This document shows, in pieces, positions 9,783 to 18,658 of a DNA stretch of 27,950 nt. A program made the position numbers and the translations under genes. Numbering within the stretch: position 1 is the stretch's first letter; the number at the start of each line of letters is the position of its first letter. The notes under the pieces were generated by a model. It was not told the DNA's origin. It worked only from the letters and a program-made list of their open reading frames with translations, and made no database searches. The DNA comes from a bacterium. GTDB taxonomy: Bacteria; JACRDZ01; JAQUKH01. The stretch covers positions 1 through 27,950 of the forward strand of contig JAQUKH010000033.1 in assembly GCA_028719205.1 (NCBI GenBank). Reading direction: 5' to 3'.

Positions 9783-10394
9783 TTAAACACCCAAAGCACT
9801 GATAATTTTTTTAATTGCATCTCCAATCGGAATAAAAACTAAAAAGCCCTCTACTTTTGTAGCGGCTTCAGTAAATTCGGTTTTTATACAAAGAACATCC
9901 TCTATATCTTCTTTACTGATCCCGTTTTTATTAAGAAACTTTTCTGAAAGCCCGATCTTCCCAATATTGTAATCAGGGGTAGATACTATCAGGGAAAGCC
10001 TTGTCATTTCACCTACCGCGTTTAAATATGACGCGGCCACGATATTTCCGATCTCTCTCAGCGCCGATTGCTGAAATTCATCTGTAAGTTTTGAAATTAT
10101 CTTAGGTTTTCCCATTACAATATCGCATAACATTGCCGCGCCATCTTCCTGTATCGCGAAAATTATTATTCCTTTCACACTGCCCAATACCAATAAGCTT
10201 ATCTGTATAATTTCTTTTTGCGTGCCATTAAGAAACGTGTCAAGCCGCGACAGTTCAATAATATGAACAGAAGGAACAGCGATCATGATCTTTTTGCCCA
10301 GGAGTTGTGAGAGCGCGATCGCGGAATGTCCTGAACCGATATTCCCTGCCTCCTGCAAAGCACTTCTTTGCATTTCAGTTATTTTTATAGCCAT
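9783..10394 (-). CDS. cheC: CheY-phosphate phosphatase CheC (intact sites)
   Basis: This is a 203-residue CheC. Both active-site pairs are present: E15/N18 in QEAGNIGSGHSAIALSQ and E114/N117 in LREIGNIVAASYLNAV. The match to the double EIGNI signature of known CheC is clear. The product should dephosphorylate CheY-P and bind CheD to modulate receptor modification. AAAGGAG lies 6 nt before the ATG; cheA ends 20 nt upstream and the second cheC begins 25 nt downstream. A small departure from the norm is GSGHS where GAGNA is usual after the first site. Confidence 0.94.
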   Translation of the reverse strand: MAIKITEMQRSALQEAGNIGSGHSAIALSQLLGKKIMIAVPSVHIIELSRLDTFLNGTQKEIIQISLLVLGSVKGIIIFAIQEDGAAMLCDIVMGKPKIISKLTDEFQQSALREIGNIVAASYLNAVGEMTRLSLIVSTPDYNIGKIGLSEKFLNKNGISKEDIEDVLCIKTEFTEAATKVEGFLVFIPIGDAIKKIISALGV

Positions 10395-10414
10395 ATTTAA
10401 CTCCTTTTTAATAA

Positions 10415-12400
10415 TTATATTAATGTCGCAACATCTAAAATCAGCGCGACTTTTCCATCGCCAAGTATGGTCGCTCCGGCAAATCCATGAATTCCTTTAA
10501 ATTCTTTAGACAACTGTTTTATTACTATATCCTGCTGGCTTAACAGCTTATCAACCACAATACCAAACTGTTTATTTTCAAATTCAACAATTACGATCTT
10601 AATTAGCGAATTGTGTGCCGCGGTCCGTGAATCGCTGTTCATATCACAGACTAAAGAAAAGAGATTTTCGAGCCTTATAATCGGGAGGACTTTGTTACGA
10701 TGCAGGATTGTTTCACTTGCTTCTATTTTTTTTATATCATTTTCTTTCGCGACAAGGATTTCAATTACGCTCGATATGGGAATAGCAAAAGTTTTTTGTA
10801 AAATTACAACCATTAACGCCTGAACAACCGCTGTGGTTATTGGAAGGCGCATTGTGATCTTCGCCCCAAGGCCGACATCAGATTCAATCACTACACTGCC
10901 GCCAAGGCTTTCTGTTTTCTGTTTAACAACATCAAGGCCTACACCTCGGCCTGAAATATCTGTTACCTCCTGTTTAGTGCTCAAACCCGGATGAGCGGTC
11001 AAGAGGAGGATATCTTCCTTATTCATGGATTTTAAATCTTCTTCTTTTATTATGCCCCGCTCTATAGCTATTTTTTTTATAACATCAGTATCAATTCCTT
11101 TACCATCGTCTTTTACTTCGATCAGCACATAACTCTTTTCCCTGCGCGCTGAAAGAACTATTGTACCTTCTTCCTGCTTACCTTTATTTTTGCGTACTTG
11201 CGGGCTTTCAATGCCGTGGTCTACTGAATTTTTCAGCAAATGGATAAGCGAATCGCCAATTTCATCCAATACACTCCGGTCTAATTCTATGTCCCCGCCT
11301 GTCACATCAAACTTTATCAATTTAGATTCTCTCTTAGCTAAATCCCTTACAAGCCTTGGAAAACGTTCAAATATCTGGTTCACCGGAACAAGCCGCGCCT
11401 GCATAACTTCCATCTGCAGGTCATCAATATGGCGATTGAAATCTTCTATAACGGATTTCAGGTCATTGTCCTGGAATCTTAAACCAATTTCCAGAAGCCG
11501 TAACTTGCTGATAGCTAATTCTTCCACAAGATTCATTAATTTATCCAGGCGTTTTATATCAACACGCACACTCTGGATCTTGCGCATTTGCCCGCTCTGC
11601 CCCGCAGCTTCTTTAATTTCTTTAGTATCATCAATGGAACTTTGCTTTACGTCCTTATTCCATAACGGATTTATCTGTATCTCATTAACTATTACTTTTT
11701 CGACATCCAATATTTCAAAAACATTTTTTTCCACAATGTCTTTTTTTTCTTTAGTAACAAATATACAGCTGAAACTCTCTCCAAACTTTTCTTCTTCAAG
11801 ATCCTGGCTGCTTGGTATTGACTTTATCACCTCGCCGATATTGTGAAGATTTCTGAATATCATAAACGCCCTTACGCTCTTAAGGACGCAATTCTTTTCC
11901 AAATAAATTTTAATATAATAAGATTGAAAACCTTCTGACTTTACCCTGGCTAAAGTCTTTTTTTCAAACTCATTAAGGCTGATCTCATCAGTTACTTTTT
12001 CTTCATTAAATTTTATCCGCTTTGTCATAGCCTTGTCCAGTTTATTGACAAGCGGTTGTATATCTTTCTTGATTTCTTTTTCTTCCTGAACATCTCTTAC
12101 CATGCTTTCAAGGCTGTCAAATGATTCAAATAACAAATTTACCAATTCCTCTGAAATCTGCAGGGTATTGTCCCGCGCCTGTGATAAAACATCCTCCATC
12201 TTGTGGGATAGATCCGCTATAAGGCTATACCCCATGCTTGCGGACATACTTTTAAGCGTATGCGCCGACCTGAAGATCGTGTTTAACGCGTCTGTATTTT
12301 TAGGGTCTTTTTCTATAATAAGCAGATTTTTATTCATTTCCTGCAAAAACTCGCCCGATTCCTGAATATATAATTTTTTATATTCGTTCTGTTTTTCCAT
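10415..12400 (-). CDS. cheA: Chemotaxis histidine kinase CheA
   Basis: This 661-residue CheA has all five domains. The P1 Hpt domain (1-125) has the phospho-acceptor His47 in RSAHTLKSMSASMGY. P2 (about 152-245) is a plausible CheY/CheB docking domain. P3 dimerisation (276-340) includes DKLMNLVEELAISKLRL. P4 ATPase (341-520) has HLLKNSVDHGIE, DDGKGID and ISGRGVGLDVV. P5 (522-661) is CheW-like and couples to receptors. It phosphorylates CheY and CheB. The ATG follows GGGGATAAA, and cheB ends 14 nt upstream. There is one P1 and no fused receiver, so this is a standard CheA. All catalytic motifs are intact. Confidence 0.97.
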   Translation of the reverse strand: MEKQNEYKKLYIQESGEFLQEMNKNLLIIEKDPKNTDALNTIFRSAHTLKSMSASMGYSLIADLSHKMEDVLSQARDNTLQISEELVNLLFESFDSLESMVRDVQEEKEIKKDIQPLVNKLDKAMTKRIKFNEEKVTDEISLNEFEKKTLARVKSEGFQSYYIKIYLEKNCVLKSVRAFMIFRNLHNIGEVIKSIPSSQDLEEEKFGESFSCIFVTKEKKDIVEKNVFEILDVEKVIVNEIQINPLWNKDVKQSSIDDTKEIKEAAGQSGQMRKIQSVRVDIKRLDKLMNLVEELAISKLRLLEIGLRFQDNDLKSVIEDFNRHIDDLQMEVMQARLVPVNQIFERFPRLVRDLAKRESKLIKFDVTGGDIELDRSVLDEIGDSLIHLLKNSVDHGIESPQVRKNKGKQEEGTIVLSARREKSYVLIEVKDDGKGIDTDVIKKIAIERGIIKEEDLKSMNKEDILLLTAHPGLSTKQEVTDISGRGVGLDVVKQKTESLGGSVVIESDVGLGAKITMRLPITTAVVQALMVVILQKTFAIPISSVIEILVAKENDIKKIEASETILHRNKVLPIIRLENLFSLVCDMNSDSRTAAHNSLIKIVIVEFENKQFGIVVDKLLSQQDIVIKQLSKEFKGIHGFAGATILGDGKVALILDVATLI

Positions 12401-12414
12401 TTTATCCCCGTAAA

Positions 12415-13464
12415 TTAAACTTTCACTAATTTTTCCATCTCTCTAGCCATTAGATGTAAAGGAACAATTCTGTCCGCCAGGCCCGCTTCTACTACCGATC
12501 GCGGCATGCCATAAACGATACAGCTTGATTTATCCTCAGCTAAAACCATGCCTCCCGCGGTTTTAATTGCCTGCGCGCCGAATGTTCCGTCAGTGCCCAT
12601 TCCGGTAAGAATAATACCGACAGTTTTTTGTTTAAAATTTTTTGCCACGGATCCCATCATTATATTCGCGCATGGCTTCACGCCAAGCTGAGCGGGTTTA
12701 TCGCTTAAAATTACATGCGGATTGTTTTCTCCTCCCTCAACTTCCATATGTATTCCCCCGCGGGCTATTATAACCTGCGCGGGTTTTATGGGCATCTGGT
12801 CTTGCGCCTCCAGGATACTGATTTTTGACTGCCAATTCAGCCTTTCGGAAAAACTTTTTGTAAAACCCACCGGCATATGCTGTACTACCAGAACTGCGGC
12901 AGGCAAATCCGCACTTAGAAGAGGTAAAATTGTTGACAATGCCTGAGCACCTCCCGTTGAAGAAGCAATCGCAAAAACCTTAATAATAGAAGACGGTTTT
13001 TTAATAATTTCCCTGCTCTCTTTTGCCTTCTCAGCCCAAATTAACTTTAACTTTTCAATAGGAACCTTTGACGCCAGCTTCACTTTTTCAATTATTTCTT
13101 TGCTTATTTTTGTAATATCAGGCGAGATCACGCCTCCCGGTTTGCAAATAAAATCTATTGCCCCAAACTCAAGAGCGCGTATGGTCTCCTCAGAACCCTC
13201 CTTTGTAAACGCGCTGATCATAACGCACGGAACAGGGCACTCGCTCATTATATAACCTAAAGTGTCTAAGCCGTTTAAAACCGGCATTTCTACATCTAAA
13301 GTAACAACATCCGGCTTCTGGTCATGAATAGCATCTATAGCTTCTTTACCGTCTTTCGCTATAGCGACTACTTCTATTTCAGGATCGCTTTGAAGTATTT
13401 CGCTTATCTTCTTGCGCATCAGAGCACTGTCATCAGCAATTACTACCCTTATTTTTTTATTCAT
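12415..13464 (-). CDS. cheB: Chemotaxis response regulator methylesterase CheB
   Basis: This 349-residue CheB removes methyl groups from receptor glutamates and may deamidate glutamines. The receiver domain has D11/D12 and the phospho-acceptor D57 in VTLDVEMPVLNG. After a linker (about 120-160) comes the esterase domain with the catalytic triad S169 in IASSTGG, H196 in VVQHMPVG, and D292 in GMGTDGT. GGGAG lies 5 nt before the ATG, and cheD ends 33 nt upstream. With two CheR proteins and CheD in the same operon, a full receptor-modification cycle is encoded. Confidence 0.97.
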   Translation of the reverse strand: MNKKIRVVIADDSALMRKKISEILQSDPEIEVVAIAKDGKEAIDAIHDQKPDVVTLDVEMPVLNGLDTLGYIMSECPVPCVMISAFTKEGSEETIRALEFGAIDFICKPGGVISPDITKISKEIIEKVKLASKVPIEKLKLIWAEKAKESREIIKKPSSIIKVFAIASSTGGAQALSTILPLLSADLPAAVLVVQHMPVGFTKSFSERLNWQSKISILEAQDQMPIKPAQVIIARGGIHMEVEGGENNPHVILSDKPAQLGVKPCANIMMGSVAKNFKQKTVGIILTGMGTDGTFGAQAIKTAGGMVLAEDKSSCIVYGMPRSVVEAGLADRIVPLHLMAREMEKLVKV

Positions 13465-13497
13465 TATTACTCCCGTAATTCATGCCGCTTGTTAAAA

Positions 13498-13986
13498 TCA
13501 TATTTCCTTAACTCCATGCACTATTGATCTAATTTTTAGTTTACCGGTTGAGGTATCCAGAATGATAGTCCTTCCGATTGAACCGCCGGTCTCCTCAGCA
13601 ATAAGCGGAATTTCAAGTTCCTTAAGTTTCTTCTTTGCCGCGTCTACATTTCGCTTGCCGATGGACAATGAATTATCTCTTATTATATTCGGGAACATAT
13701 TAGCTCCGCCTGCAATTTTTGCTTTAATAAACCTTTTATCGGCGCCAAGTTTTATAATTTGTGTTAAAAGCATATCAATAGATGAATTCACAAATTTCGC
13801 AGGGTTATTGCGTAAACTTTCCTTCATATTGTTTCCATCCGGCAGCATAGCATGCGCAAGGCCTCCCAATTTGGCATAATTTTCATATAAAACTATTCCC
13901 ACACAGGAACCTAACGCCCGGGTTTCAATATTATCAGGGCTCTTAACTACAGCCAATTGAGCCATATTTACGCGTATTGTCGCCAT
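13498..13986 (-). CDS. cheD: Receptor glutamine deamidase CheD
   Basis: This is a 162-residue CheD, which deamidates receptor glutamines and binds CheC. The catalytic residues are visible: C28 in ALGSCVGI, H45 in GGLAHAML, and T22 in ETRALG. The later conserved GGANMF and IGKRN motifs are also present. AGGAG lies 5 nt before the ATG, 16 nt after cheY. Two CheC paralogues in the operon compete as potential partners; the one lacking catalytic Asn residues might be dedicated to CheD control (inference). Confidence 0.96.
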   Translation of the reverse strand: MATIRVNMAQLAVVKSPDNIETRALGSCVGIVLYENYAKLGGLAHAMLPDGNNMKESLRNNPAKFVNSSIDMLLTQIIKLGADKRFIKAKIAGGANMFPNIIRDNSLSIGKRNVDAAKKKLKELEIPLIAEETGGSIGRTIILDTSTGKLKIRSIVHGVKEI

Positions 13987-14002
13987 AAAAACTCCTATGA
14001 GA

Positions 14003-14374
14003 TCATTTCAACGCTCTTTCAACCGCGCTTAACACACGCGAAGATTCAAATGGCTTTACGATAAAATCCTTGGCACCCGCCTGGATCGCTTCAACAACCA
14101 GCTGCTGCTGGCCCATAGCGCTTACCATAACTATTTTAGCCTTTTCATCATGTTTAATAATTTCTTTTACAGATTCAATTCCCCCCATTTCAGGCATAAT
14201 AATATCCATAGTTACAATATCCGGTTTCACTTTTTTATATTGTTCCATACCTTCTTTGCCATTCGCAGCTTCTCCCGCGACTTCATAACCGCCCTCTGTT
14301 AAAATATCAGTCAACATCCTCCGCATAAACACCGCGTCATCCACCACCAGCACTTTTCCTTTTGTCTTTGCCAT
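14003..14374 (-). CDS. cheY: Chemotaxis response regulator CheY
   Basis: This 123-residue single receiver domain is of the Thermotoga/Bacillus CheY type. The acidic pair is D12/D13, the phospho-acceptor is D57 in VTMDIIMPEMGG, the switch Ser is S85 in VMVSAMGQQ, and the conserved Lys is K107 in IVKPF. It is expected to carry the CheA signal to the flagellar switch. A perfect AAGGAGGTG ribosome site lies 5 nt before the ATG, the strongest in the operon, which fits the need for many CheY copies. It lies 49 nt after cheW. Confidence 0.95.
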   Translation of the reverse strand: MAKTKGKVLVVDDAVFMRRMLTDILTEGGYEVAGEAANGKEGMEQYKKVKPDIVTMDIIMPEMGGIESVKEIIKHDEKAKIVMVSAMGQQQLVVEAIQAGAKDFIVKPFESSRVLSAVERALK

Positions 14375-14423
14375 TTTTTCACCTCCTTAATTTCGTGATT
14401 TTTAAAAATTCAATGTTTATAAT

Positions 14424-14918
14424 TTACTCTTTGACTGCTTCTTTTACTTTTTTAATTTCTTCATGGCTCAGTATCCTGTCAACGTCAAGCAGAATAACTA
14501 ACCTGTTCTCCAGTTTTCCGACTCCTTTTATAAATTCCGAATGTATCTGTGTTTCGATCATCTCAGGCGCGGGATCAATACTTTCCTCCGGGATCCTTAA
14601 TACCTCCGGTACTTCATCTACAATCAGGCCTACCGTATTATCCTTAACTTCCGCTACAATTATCCTGGCCTTATCAGTAAGCTTAATCTCTTTCAGCCCA
14701 AACCTTTTGGCTAAATTCATTACAGCTATGATCTGACCGCGAAGGTTAATAACACCCATAATAAATTCCGGCGCGCTTGGTATAGAGGTTATATCCTGCA
14801 TTCTTATAATCTCTTTTATCTGTGAAATATCCACTCCAAACTCCTCACCTGCCATAAAAAATATTACAAGCTGTTTTTCTTTCACACTTTTTTTTTGCTC
14901 TTTTTTTTGGTCAGCCAT
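14424..14918 (-). CDS. cheW: Chemotaxis coupling protein CheW
   Basis: This is a 164-residue SH3-like adaptor that links receptors to CheA. Family motifs are LVIFFMAGEEFGVDISQIKEI, then NLRGQIIAVMNLAKRFG, VGLIVDEVPEVLRI and the closing LVILLDVDRILS. The N- and C-terminal ends are lysine/glutamate-rich extensions of about 15 residues each. AAAGGAG lies upstream of the ATG. It stands 72 nt after the proximal cheR. This is the only cheW in the window, so both CheR proteins and the nearby MCP probably work with it. Confidence 0.95.
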   Translation of the reverse strand: MADQKKEQKKSVKEKQLVIFFMAGEEFGVDISQIKEIIRMQDITSIPSAPEFIMGVINLRGQIIAVMNLAKRFGLKEIKLTDKARIIVAEVKDNTVGLIVDEVPEVLRIPEESIDPAPEMIETQIHSEFIKGVGKLENRLVILLDVDRILSHEEIKKVKEAVKE

Positions 14919-14990
14919 TCTCCGCTCCTTTCATTACTCAACCATCGGATTTTCTTTCCAACAGTCATTTCCATTATAGCTTATCCTTAC

Positions 14991-15818
14991 TTATTTTTTA
15001 ACATAAATTCTATTTTTCGAGTCATATTCGATAAACCTATCTGTCATATGGACGGGAATCGATTCAACTCTGCCTAAGATCAAAAAACCGCCTTTATTTA
15101 ATGAACTTAAGAGCCGCTCAAGGATATGCTCCTGAAGTTTGCGGGAAAAATATATAAAAACATTACGGCATAAGATCATATCCATATTTTTCAAAGGAAC
15201 ATCCGCGATAATATCATTATAATAAAATTTCATATAATCCGGCCATCCTTCGCGGATCCAGTACCGTTTATTTCCTATATCATAAAAATATTTATTAATG
15301 AGCGATTTTTTTTGCGCTGATAAATTTTTAAATTGACAATCCTCGTATACCCCTTCTTTTGCCTTGGCAAGCACCCTGTTGTCGATGTCAGTCCCAAAAA
15401 TTGTTAATCCATAATTTGCTATTTCCTTATTCAAAATTTCCGCGAAAAGCATTAAAACCGAATACGCCTCTTCACCTGAAGAACAGGCACAACTCCATAC
15501 GCGGACCGGATTTGACCCCATTTTTTTTTTTGAGATCAGCTCAGGAATTACATTTTTTTCTATCGCGTCAAACACAGGCGTGTCCCGAAAAAATTCGGTC
15601 ACATTTATGGTCATTACATCCATTAAATTATCTATTTCTTCCGGATGCAATTTCAAATAATAATAATATTGTTCAAATCCCCCCGTTTTGGTGCTTCTTA
15701 CACGCGCCATTACCCGCCGGGAAAGAAGATTCTCCCTGTATTGTGAAAAATCAAGATTGCGTTCTTCTTTAATTTTCTCAAGAATATTTTGTAAATAAGG
15801 ACCCTTTTCTGAAATCAT
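14991..15818 (-). CDS. cheR: Chemotaxis protein methyltransferase CheR (second copy, proximal)
   Basis: This CheR of about 275 residues has the N-terminal helix motif [19 protein letters not shown], the SAM loop SCACSSGEEAYSV, then GTDIDNRVLAKAK, ILCRNVFIYFSRKLQ and GGFLILGRVES. I chose the ATG at 15818, 4 nt after the pilZ stop. An in-frame ATG at 15860 would add 14 basic residues and overlap pilZ by 38 nt. Either is possible, as neither has an ideal ribosome site. It is clearly related to the distal CheR of the same operon but is diverged, consistent with old duplication rather than recent repeat. Confidence 0.94.
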   Translation of the reverse strand: MISEKGPYLQNILEKIKEERNLDFSQYRENLLSRRVMARVRSTKTGGFEQYYYYLKLHPEEIDNLMDVMTINVTEFFRDTPVFDAIEKNVIPELISKKKMGSNPVRVWSCACSSGEEAYSVLMLFAEILNKEIANYGLTIFGTDIDNRVLAKAKEGVYEDCQFKNLSAQKKSLINKYFYDIGNKRYWIREGWPDYMKFYYNDIIADVPLKNMDMILCRNVFIYFSRKLQEHILERLLSSLNKGGFLILGRVESIPVHMTDRFIEYDSKNRIYVKK

Positions 15819-15822
15819 TTTT

Positions 15823-16293
15823 TTATATCTTTTTTTCCTTGTTATCCGTCGGCCATGCATTCAACCCAACCATCTCGTACATCTTAGAAAAACAAAAATC
15901 CGCGAAGATCCTTCGCGCGTCTTTATTCACGGCATCAAATAATATCCCAAATTCATACAAACCGCTTTCCGTTCTTTCCAGCCTTACTATTCTTCCTTCC
16001 AGAGTCAAGACCGCTGATTCAAACTCATCCAAAAGTATCTCAAGCTGCACCCTGGAGTTTATCGGGATATTTTCAGTCGTTAATAAAAGGCACCCGTTTA
16101 CAGAAATATTTTTTGCCGCCACAGATAATTCATTAACATTTTTACTGCCGCCGGTTTCATTAATAAGCTTGTACCTTACTTTTAGAGGCAAATCCAGACG
16201 AGCGCATTTTCTTTGTTCGTTAAAATCATCACTATTAACAGCATGTTTTAAAACGCTCTTGATATCTGCTGTTTTAAATTTAATTTTATCCAT
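15823..16293 (-). CDS. PilZ-domain c-di-GMP receptor
   Basis: This is a 156-residue protein. The c-di-GMP binding signature is complete: RxxxR at R28-R32 (RKCAR) and NxSxxG at N62-G67 (NISVNG), spaced as in PilZ domains, followed by strands rich in L/V. The N-terminal 25 residues are a short extension and there is no second domain. PilZ proteins bind c-di-GMP and alter motility, adhesion or polymer synthesis. As the second gene of a chemotaxis operon, it probably couples second-messenger level to taxis or motor behaviour. AGGAGG lies 5 nt before the ATG. The presence of both binding motifs is seen; binding itself is inferred from the family. Confidence 0.9.
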   Translation of the reverse strand: MDKIKFKTADIKSVLKHAVNSDDFNEQRKCARLDLPLKVRYKLINETGGSKNVNELSVAAKNISVNGCLLLTTENIPINSRVQLEILLDEFESAVLTLEGRIVRLERTESGLYEFGILFDAVNKDARRIFADFCFSKMYEMVGLNAWPTDNKEKKI

Positions 16294-16343
16294 GTCTGCC
16301 TCCTAGTATATGTCACCAGTCACCGCGTCATCAGAAAAAAGAC

Positions 16344-16676
16344 TTAATTCTTTTTTCTCTTTGGCGAACTAGTGTGATGTTGCCTCGTTGCCTTTAAAGT
16401 TTGCGTTTTTTTCTTATGTCTTGGATATTTTTTAACTATTTTTAGGGCCTTTGCGATCTCGCTCACAATATCCGTTTTAAATTGAATTTCCACTGCTTTT
16501 AGTTTCTTATAAGCCCTGCCTACATCTGAAACACAATACATAGGCGGAAGATTATTCAACGCCAGGGATATTGTATCCAATCTGCATCTTTCACAATTAC
16601 AATATTTTTTACTATAAGCCAATATTTGATCCAAAGTTTCCATTACCAACTCTTCCATATAATTCCTGTATTCCAT
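16344..16676 (-). CDS. ComFB-family protein
   Basis: This is a 110-residue protein. It has the ComFB pattern: NYMEELVMETLD, a cysteine cluster CNCERC (C26, C28, C31), DTISLALNNLPPMYC (C48), and GRAYKK. In this family the cysteines bind zinc. ComFB was named from a Bacillus competence operon, and family members have been reported to bind cyclic dinucleotides; I cannot verify binding here. The last 25 residues are a strongly basic, probably disordered tail (KKYPRHKKK onward). AGGAG lies 6 nt before the ATG. It is the first gene of the chemotaxis operon and is directly followed by pilZ. An intrinsic terminator sits only 20 nt upstream of its start. Confidence 0.85.
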   Translation of the reverse strand: MEYRNYMEELVMETLDQILAYSKKYCNCERCRLDTISLALNNLPPMYCVSDVGRAYKKLKAVEIQFKTDIVSEIAKALKIVKKYPRHKKKTQTLKATRQHHTSSPKRKKN

Positions 16677-16695
16677 AATTTTCTCCTATGTTTAA

Positions 16696-16727
16696 AAGCA
16701 AAAAGCCTGATTTTAAAAAAATCAGGC
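16696..16727 (-). terminator. Intrinsic terminator before the chemotaxis operon
   Basis: On the minus strand a perfect 10-bp stem (16718-16727 with 16705-16714, GCCTGATTTT pairing with AAAATCAGGC) with a 3-nt loop is followed by TTTTTGCTTTT. It stands about 220 nt after the MCP stop codon and 20 nt before the ComFB start. It may end the MCP transcript, attenuate the chemotaxis operon, or close a short RNA started at 16809-16836. Confidence 0.85.
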
Positions 16728-16945
16728 CCCGCTAATACCTTACTTCAAAAAACATTTCCGAACAATATAAGATTTCCATACTTTAAAAGATTTACCATTG
16801 TAATCCTATTATCGGCATTTCATATTTTTTGTTTTAAGCAAATATATTAATTTTTAATTATTTCATAAATTCCTGCAGTCTTTCAGGCATTTGAATATCT
16901 CATTCCGGTTTGAAACTGAAAAAGCGGTAAGGACCGTACGACCCG
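16728..16945. other. Intergenic region between MCP and ComFB genes
   Basis: No credible gene fills this stretch. It holds a sigma-28-like promoter (16809-16836) and a weak hairpin (CGGT-CCTT-ACCG plus T-run) just after the MCP stop. The 100 nt between the promoter and the terminator have no recognised riboswitch consensus. Confidence 0.5.
16809..16836 (-). promoter_or_regulatory. Sigma-28 (FliA)-like promoter upstream of chemotaxis operon
   Basis: On the minus strand GCCGATAA (16809-16816) matches the sigma-28 -10 element exactly, with TAAA (16833-16836) 16 nt upstream, close to the usual 15. It is placed to drive the ComFB-PilZ-Che operon. One exact 8-mer is expected about once by chance in a window this size, so the position and the -35 element carry the weight. 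Confidence 0.5.
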
Positions 16946-18640
16946 TTAAATACTTTTTAACTTAAACTTTCCGACCATATCTTTTAATTCAACAGCTGTC
17001 CGCGCTACTTCCTGAGCCGAAGCTGACATCTCCTGCATTGACGCGGTCTGTTCTTCGACAGAGGCCGAAACCTGCTCGATCGTAGAGGAGGATTCTTTAG
17101 CAATTGAAGCAACTTCATTAACCGCTTTGGCCACACGTTCCGTATCCTTAACCTGCTCCTGGCCGCTCTGTTCAATTTCGCGGGTAAGTACATTTGCCTC
17201 ATTAGCCACTTTATTAAGATCTATTAACATCTCCATGATCTTAGAAACCTGAATTTTACCTTCCTGCATCTCTTTTGAGTTCAATTCTATCGCTTCAACA
17301 GCGTGGTTAGTTTCTGCCTGAATAGACTTGATCAACCCTCCGATTTCTCTTACCGCTTCAGCCGAACCTTCCGCTAATTTTCTGACTTCCTCCGCCACCA
17401 CCGCGAAGCCCCTGCCCATCTCACCCGCGCGGGCCGCTTCTATAGCCGCGTTTAACGCCAGTAAATTCGTCTGGTCGGCGATTTTGGTGATCGTTTCCGT
17501 GATTTCTCCGATCTGCTGAGATTTGTCTCCCAAACCGCGTATCACTTCCGCGGTATTTGTAATAGCCTTGTTAAGAATACCTATTTTATCAACTGTTTCA
17601 CTGGTCAAAGTACGGCCGTTTTCGGCGCGGGTTGAAGTTTGGTTTACCGTAACACCGGTAGACTGGGCCTTGGTAACCATCTGTTTTATCGTTATCGCTG
17701 CTTTTTCCGAAAGCCCGAAGGCTTCTTCAATACGTTCAAACTGGGTAGCCGCCCCTTTAGACACATGCTGTATCGCGCTGGAAATCTCCTCAATTGAAGC
17801 GTTCATCTCCTCGGCGGAAGAAGAAAGCTCTTCGCTTGAGCTTGCCACTTTTTCCGCGTTAACACGAATATTCATCACCATATCATGCATTGATTCTATA
17901 ATTTTATTAAAGGCCTCGGACAACTGGCCTATTTCGTCATTAGAGGATACCCCTATCCTCTGTGTAAGATCACCGGCCCGCGATGCCAAAGTGACCGCCG
18001 CAGCCTTAAGTTTGTCTATCGGGTTAGTTATAGTAAATCTGATAAAAGCAAACACCACCAAAATAGTTACCAGCAGGCACACCCCCGCTATCAAAATACT
18101 TAAGAAAGTTATATTTTTTATCAAAGCTTCTATCCTGTTACTTGAATATCCCAGTACGATCTCTCCGATACCTTTTTCCTCTTTGATTATAGGTATCCGT
18201 ATCTCATGCAATTTTAAATCCTTTACATCAACATCAGAAACAATATATTTCCCTGAAAGCAATTCTTTTGTATTTTTACCGACAGGCAAACGGAAATTTG
18301 GATCCTTCAACCTGTTGGCGGTTGTTACCTGCTGATCTTTCCTTACAATGACCGCGTAATAAATATCATCCTGTTTGTCAACAGTTATTTCACAAGGTGT
18401 ATTTAATATTTTAATTATCTCAGGTGAAAATTCATCTGAAATAGAAATAACGGAATTTAAAGGGCCCGCTACCACAGCGCTTAAGTTTTCCCCCACGGAA
18501 ACAATACGCTCGGAAAATTCTTTGTTCATATTATTTCTGAAGATCATCAAATAAAATATCATTAGAACAGCAATAGAAATAACCAGTGTACCGCTAACCA
18601 ATAATCCGATCTTCTTTCCAAGCGAAAAAAATTTTTTCAT
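16946..18640 (-). CDS. Methyl-accepting chemotaxis protein
   Basis: This is a 564-residue transmembrane receptor. TM1 (about 11-33), a periplasmic sensor of about 140 residues (35-175, single-Cache-like by size and layout, not proven), TM2 (about 178-200), HAMP (201-254, ending in [11 protein letters not shown]), and the methyl-accepting signalling bundle follow in order. The hairpin tip is complete: [20 protein letters not shown] then [18 protein letters not shown]. No C-terminal CheR-binding pentapeptide is present. It is the last gene of a cytochrome/porin/PstS-like operon and begins 18 nt after the PstS-like gene. The genetic context suggests that it reads a ligand or redox state handled by those exported proteins. 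Confidence 0.94.
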   Translation of the reverse strand: MKKFFSLGKKIGLLVSGTLVISIAVLMIFYLMIFRNNMNKEFSERIVSVGENLSAVVAGPLNSVISISDEFSPEIIKILNTPCEITVDKQDDIYYAVIVRKDQQVTTANRLKDPNFRLPVGKNTKELLSGKYIVSDVDVKDLKLHEIRIPIIKEEKGIGEIVLGYSSNRIEALIKNITFLSILIAGVCLLVTILVVFAFIRFTITNPIDKLKAAAVTLASRAGDLTQRIGVSSNDEIGQLSEAFNKIIESMHDMVMNIRVNAEKVASSSEELSSSAEEMNASIEEISSAIQHVSKGAATQFERIEEAFGLSEKAAITIKQMVTKAQSTGVTVNQTSTRAENGRTLTSETVDKIGILNKAITNTAEVIRGLGDKSQQIGEITETITKIADQTNLLALNAAIEAARAGEMGRGFAVVAEEVRKLAEGSAEAVREIGGLIKSIQAETNHAVEAIELNSKEMQEGKIQVSKIMEMLIDLNKVANEANVLTREIEQSGQEQVKDTERVAKAVNEVASIAKESSSTIEQVSASVEEQTASMQEMSASAQEVARTAVELKDMVGKFKLKSI

Positions 18641-18658
18641 AAAAATAACCTTTACCTG

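Noticed and set aside
11190-11846. Long open frame (218 codons) on the plus strand opposite cheA.
   Set aside because: Its composition is that of an antisense shadow, rich in Ser, Ile and Leu with no family pattern, while cheA fully explains the region.
16740-16800. Seventeen-codon frame starting at 16798 as a leader peptide for the chemotaxis operon.
   Set aside because: Its ribosome site would lie upstream of the predicted transcription start, and the frame is too short to judge.
16840-16945. Short frames ending PERLQEFMK or CLKDCRNL that look like gene remnants.
   Set aside because: All are interrupted within about 15 codons and match no recognisable family.
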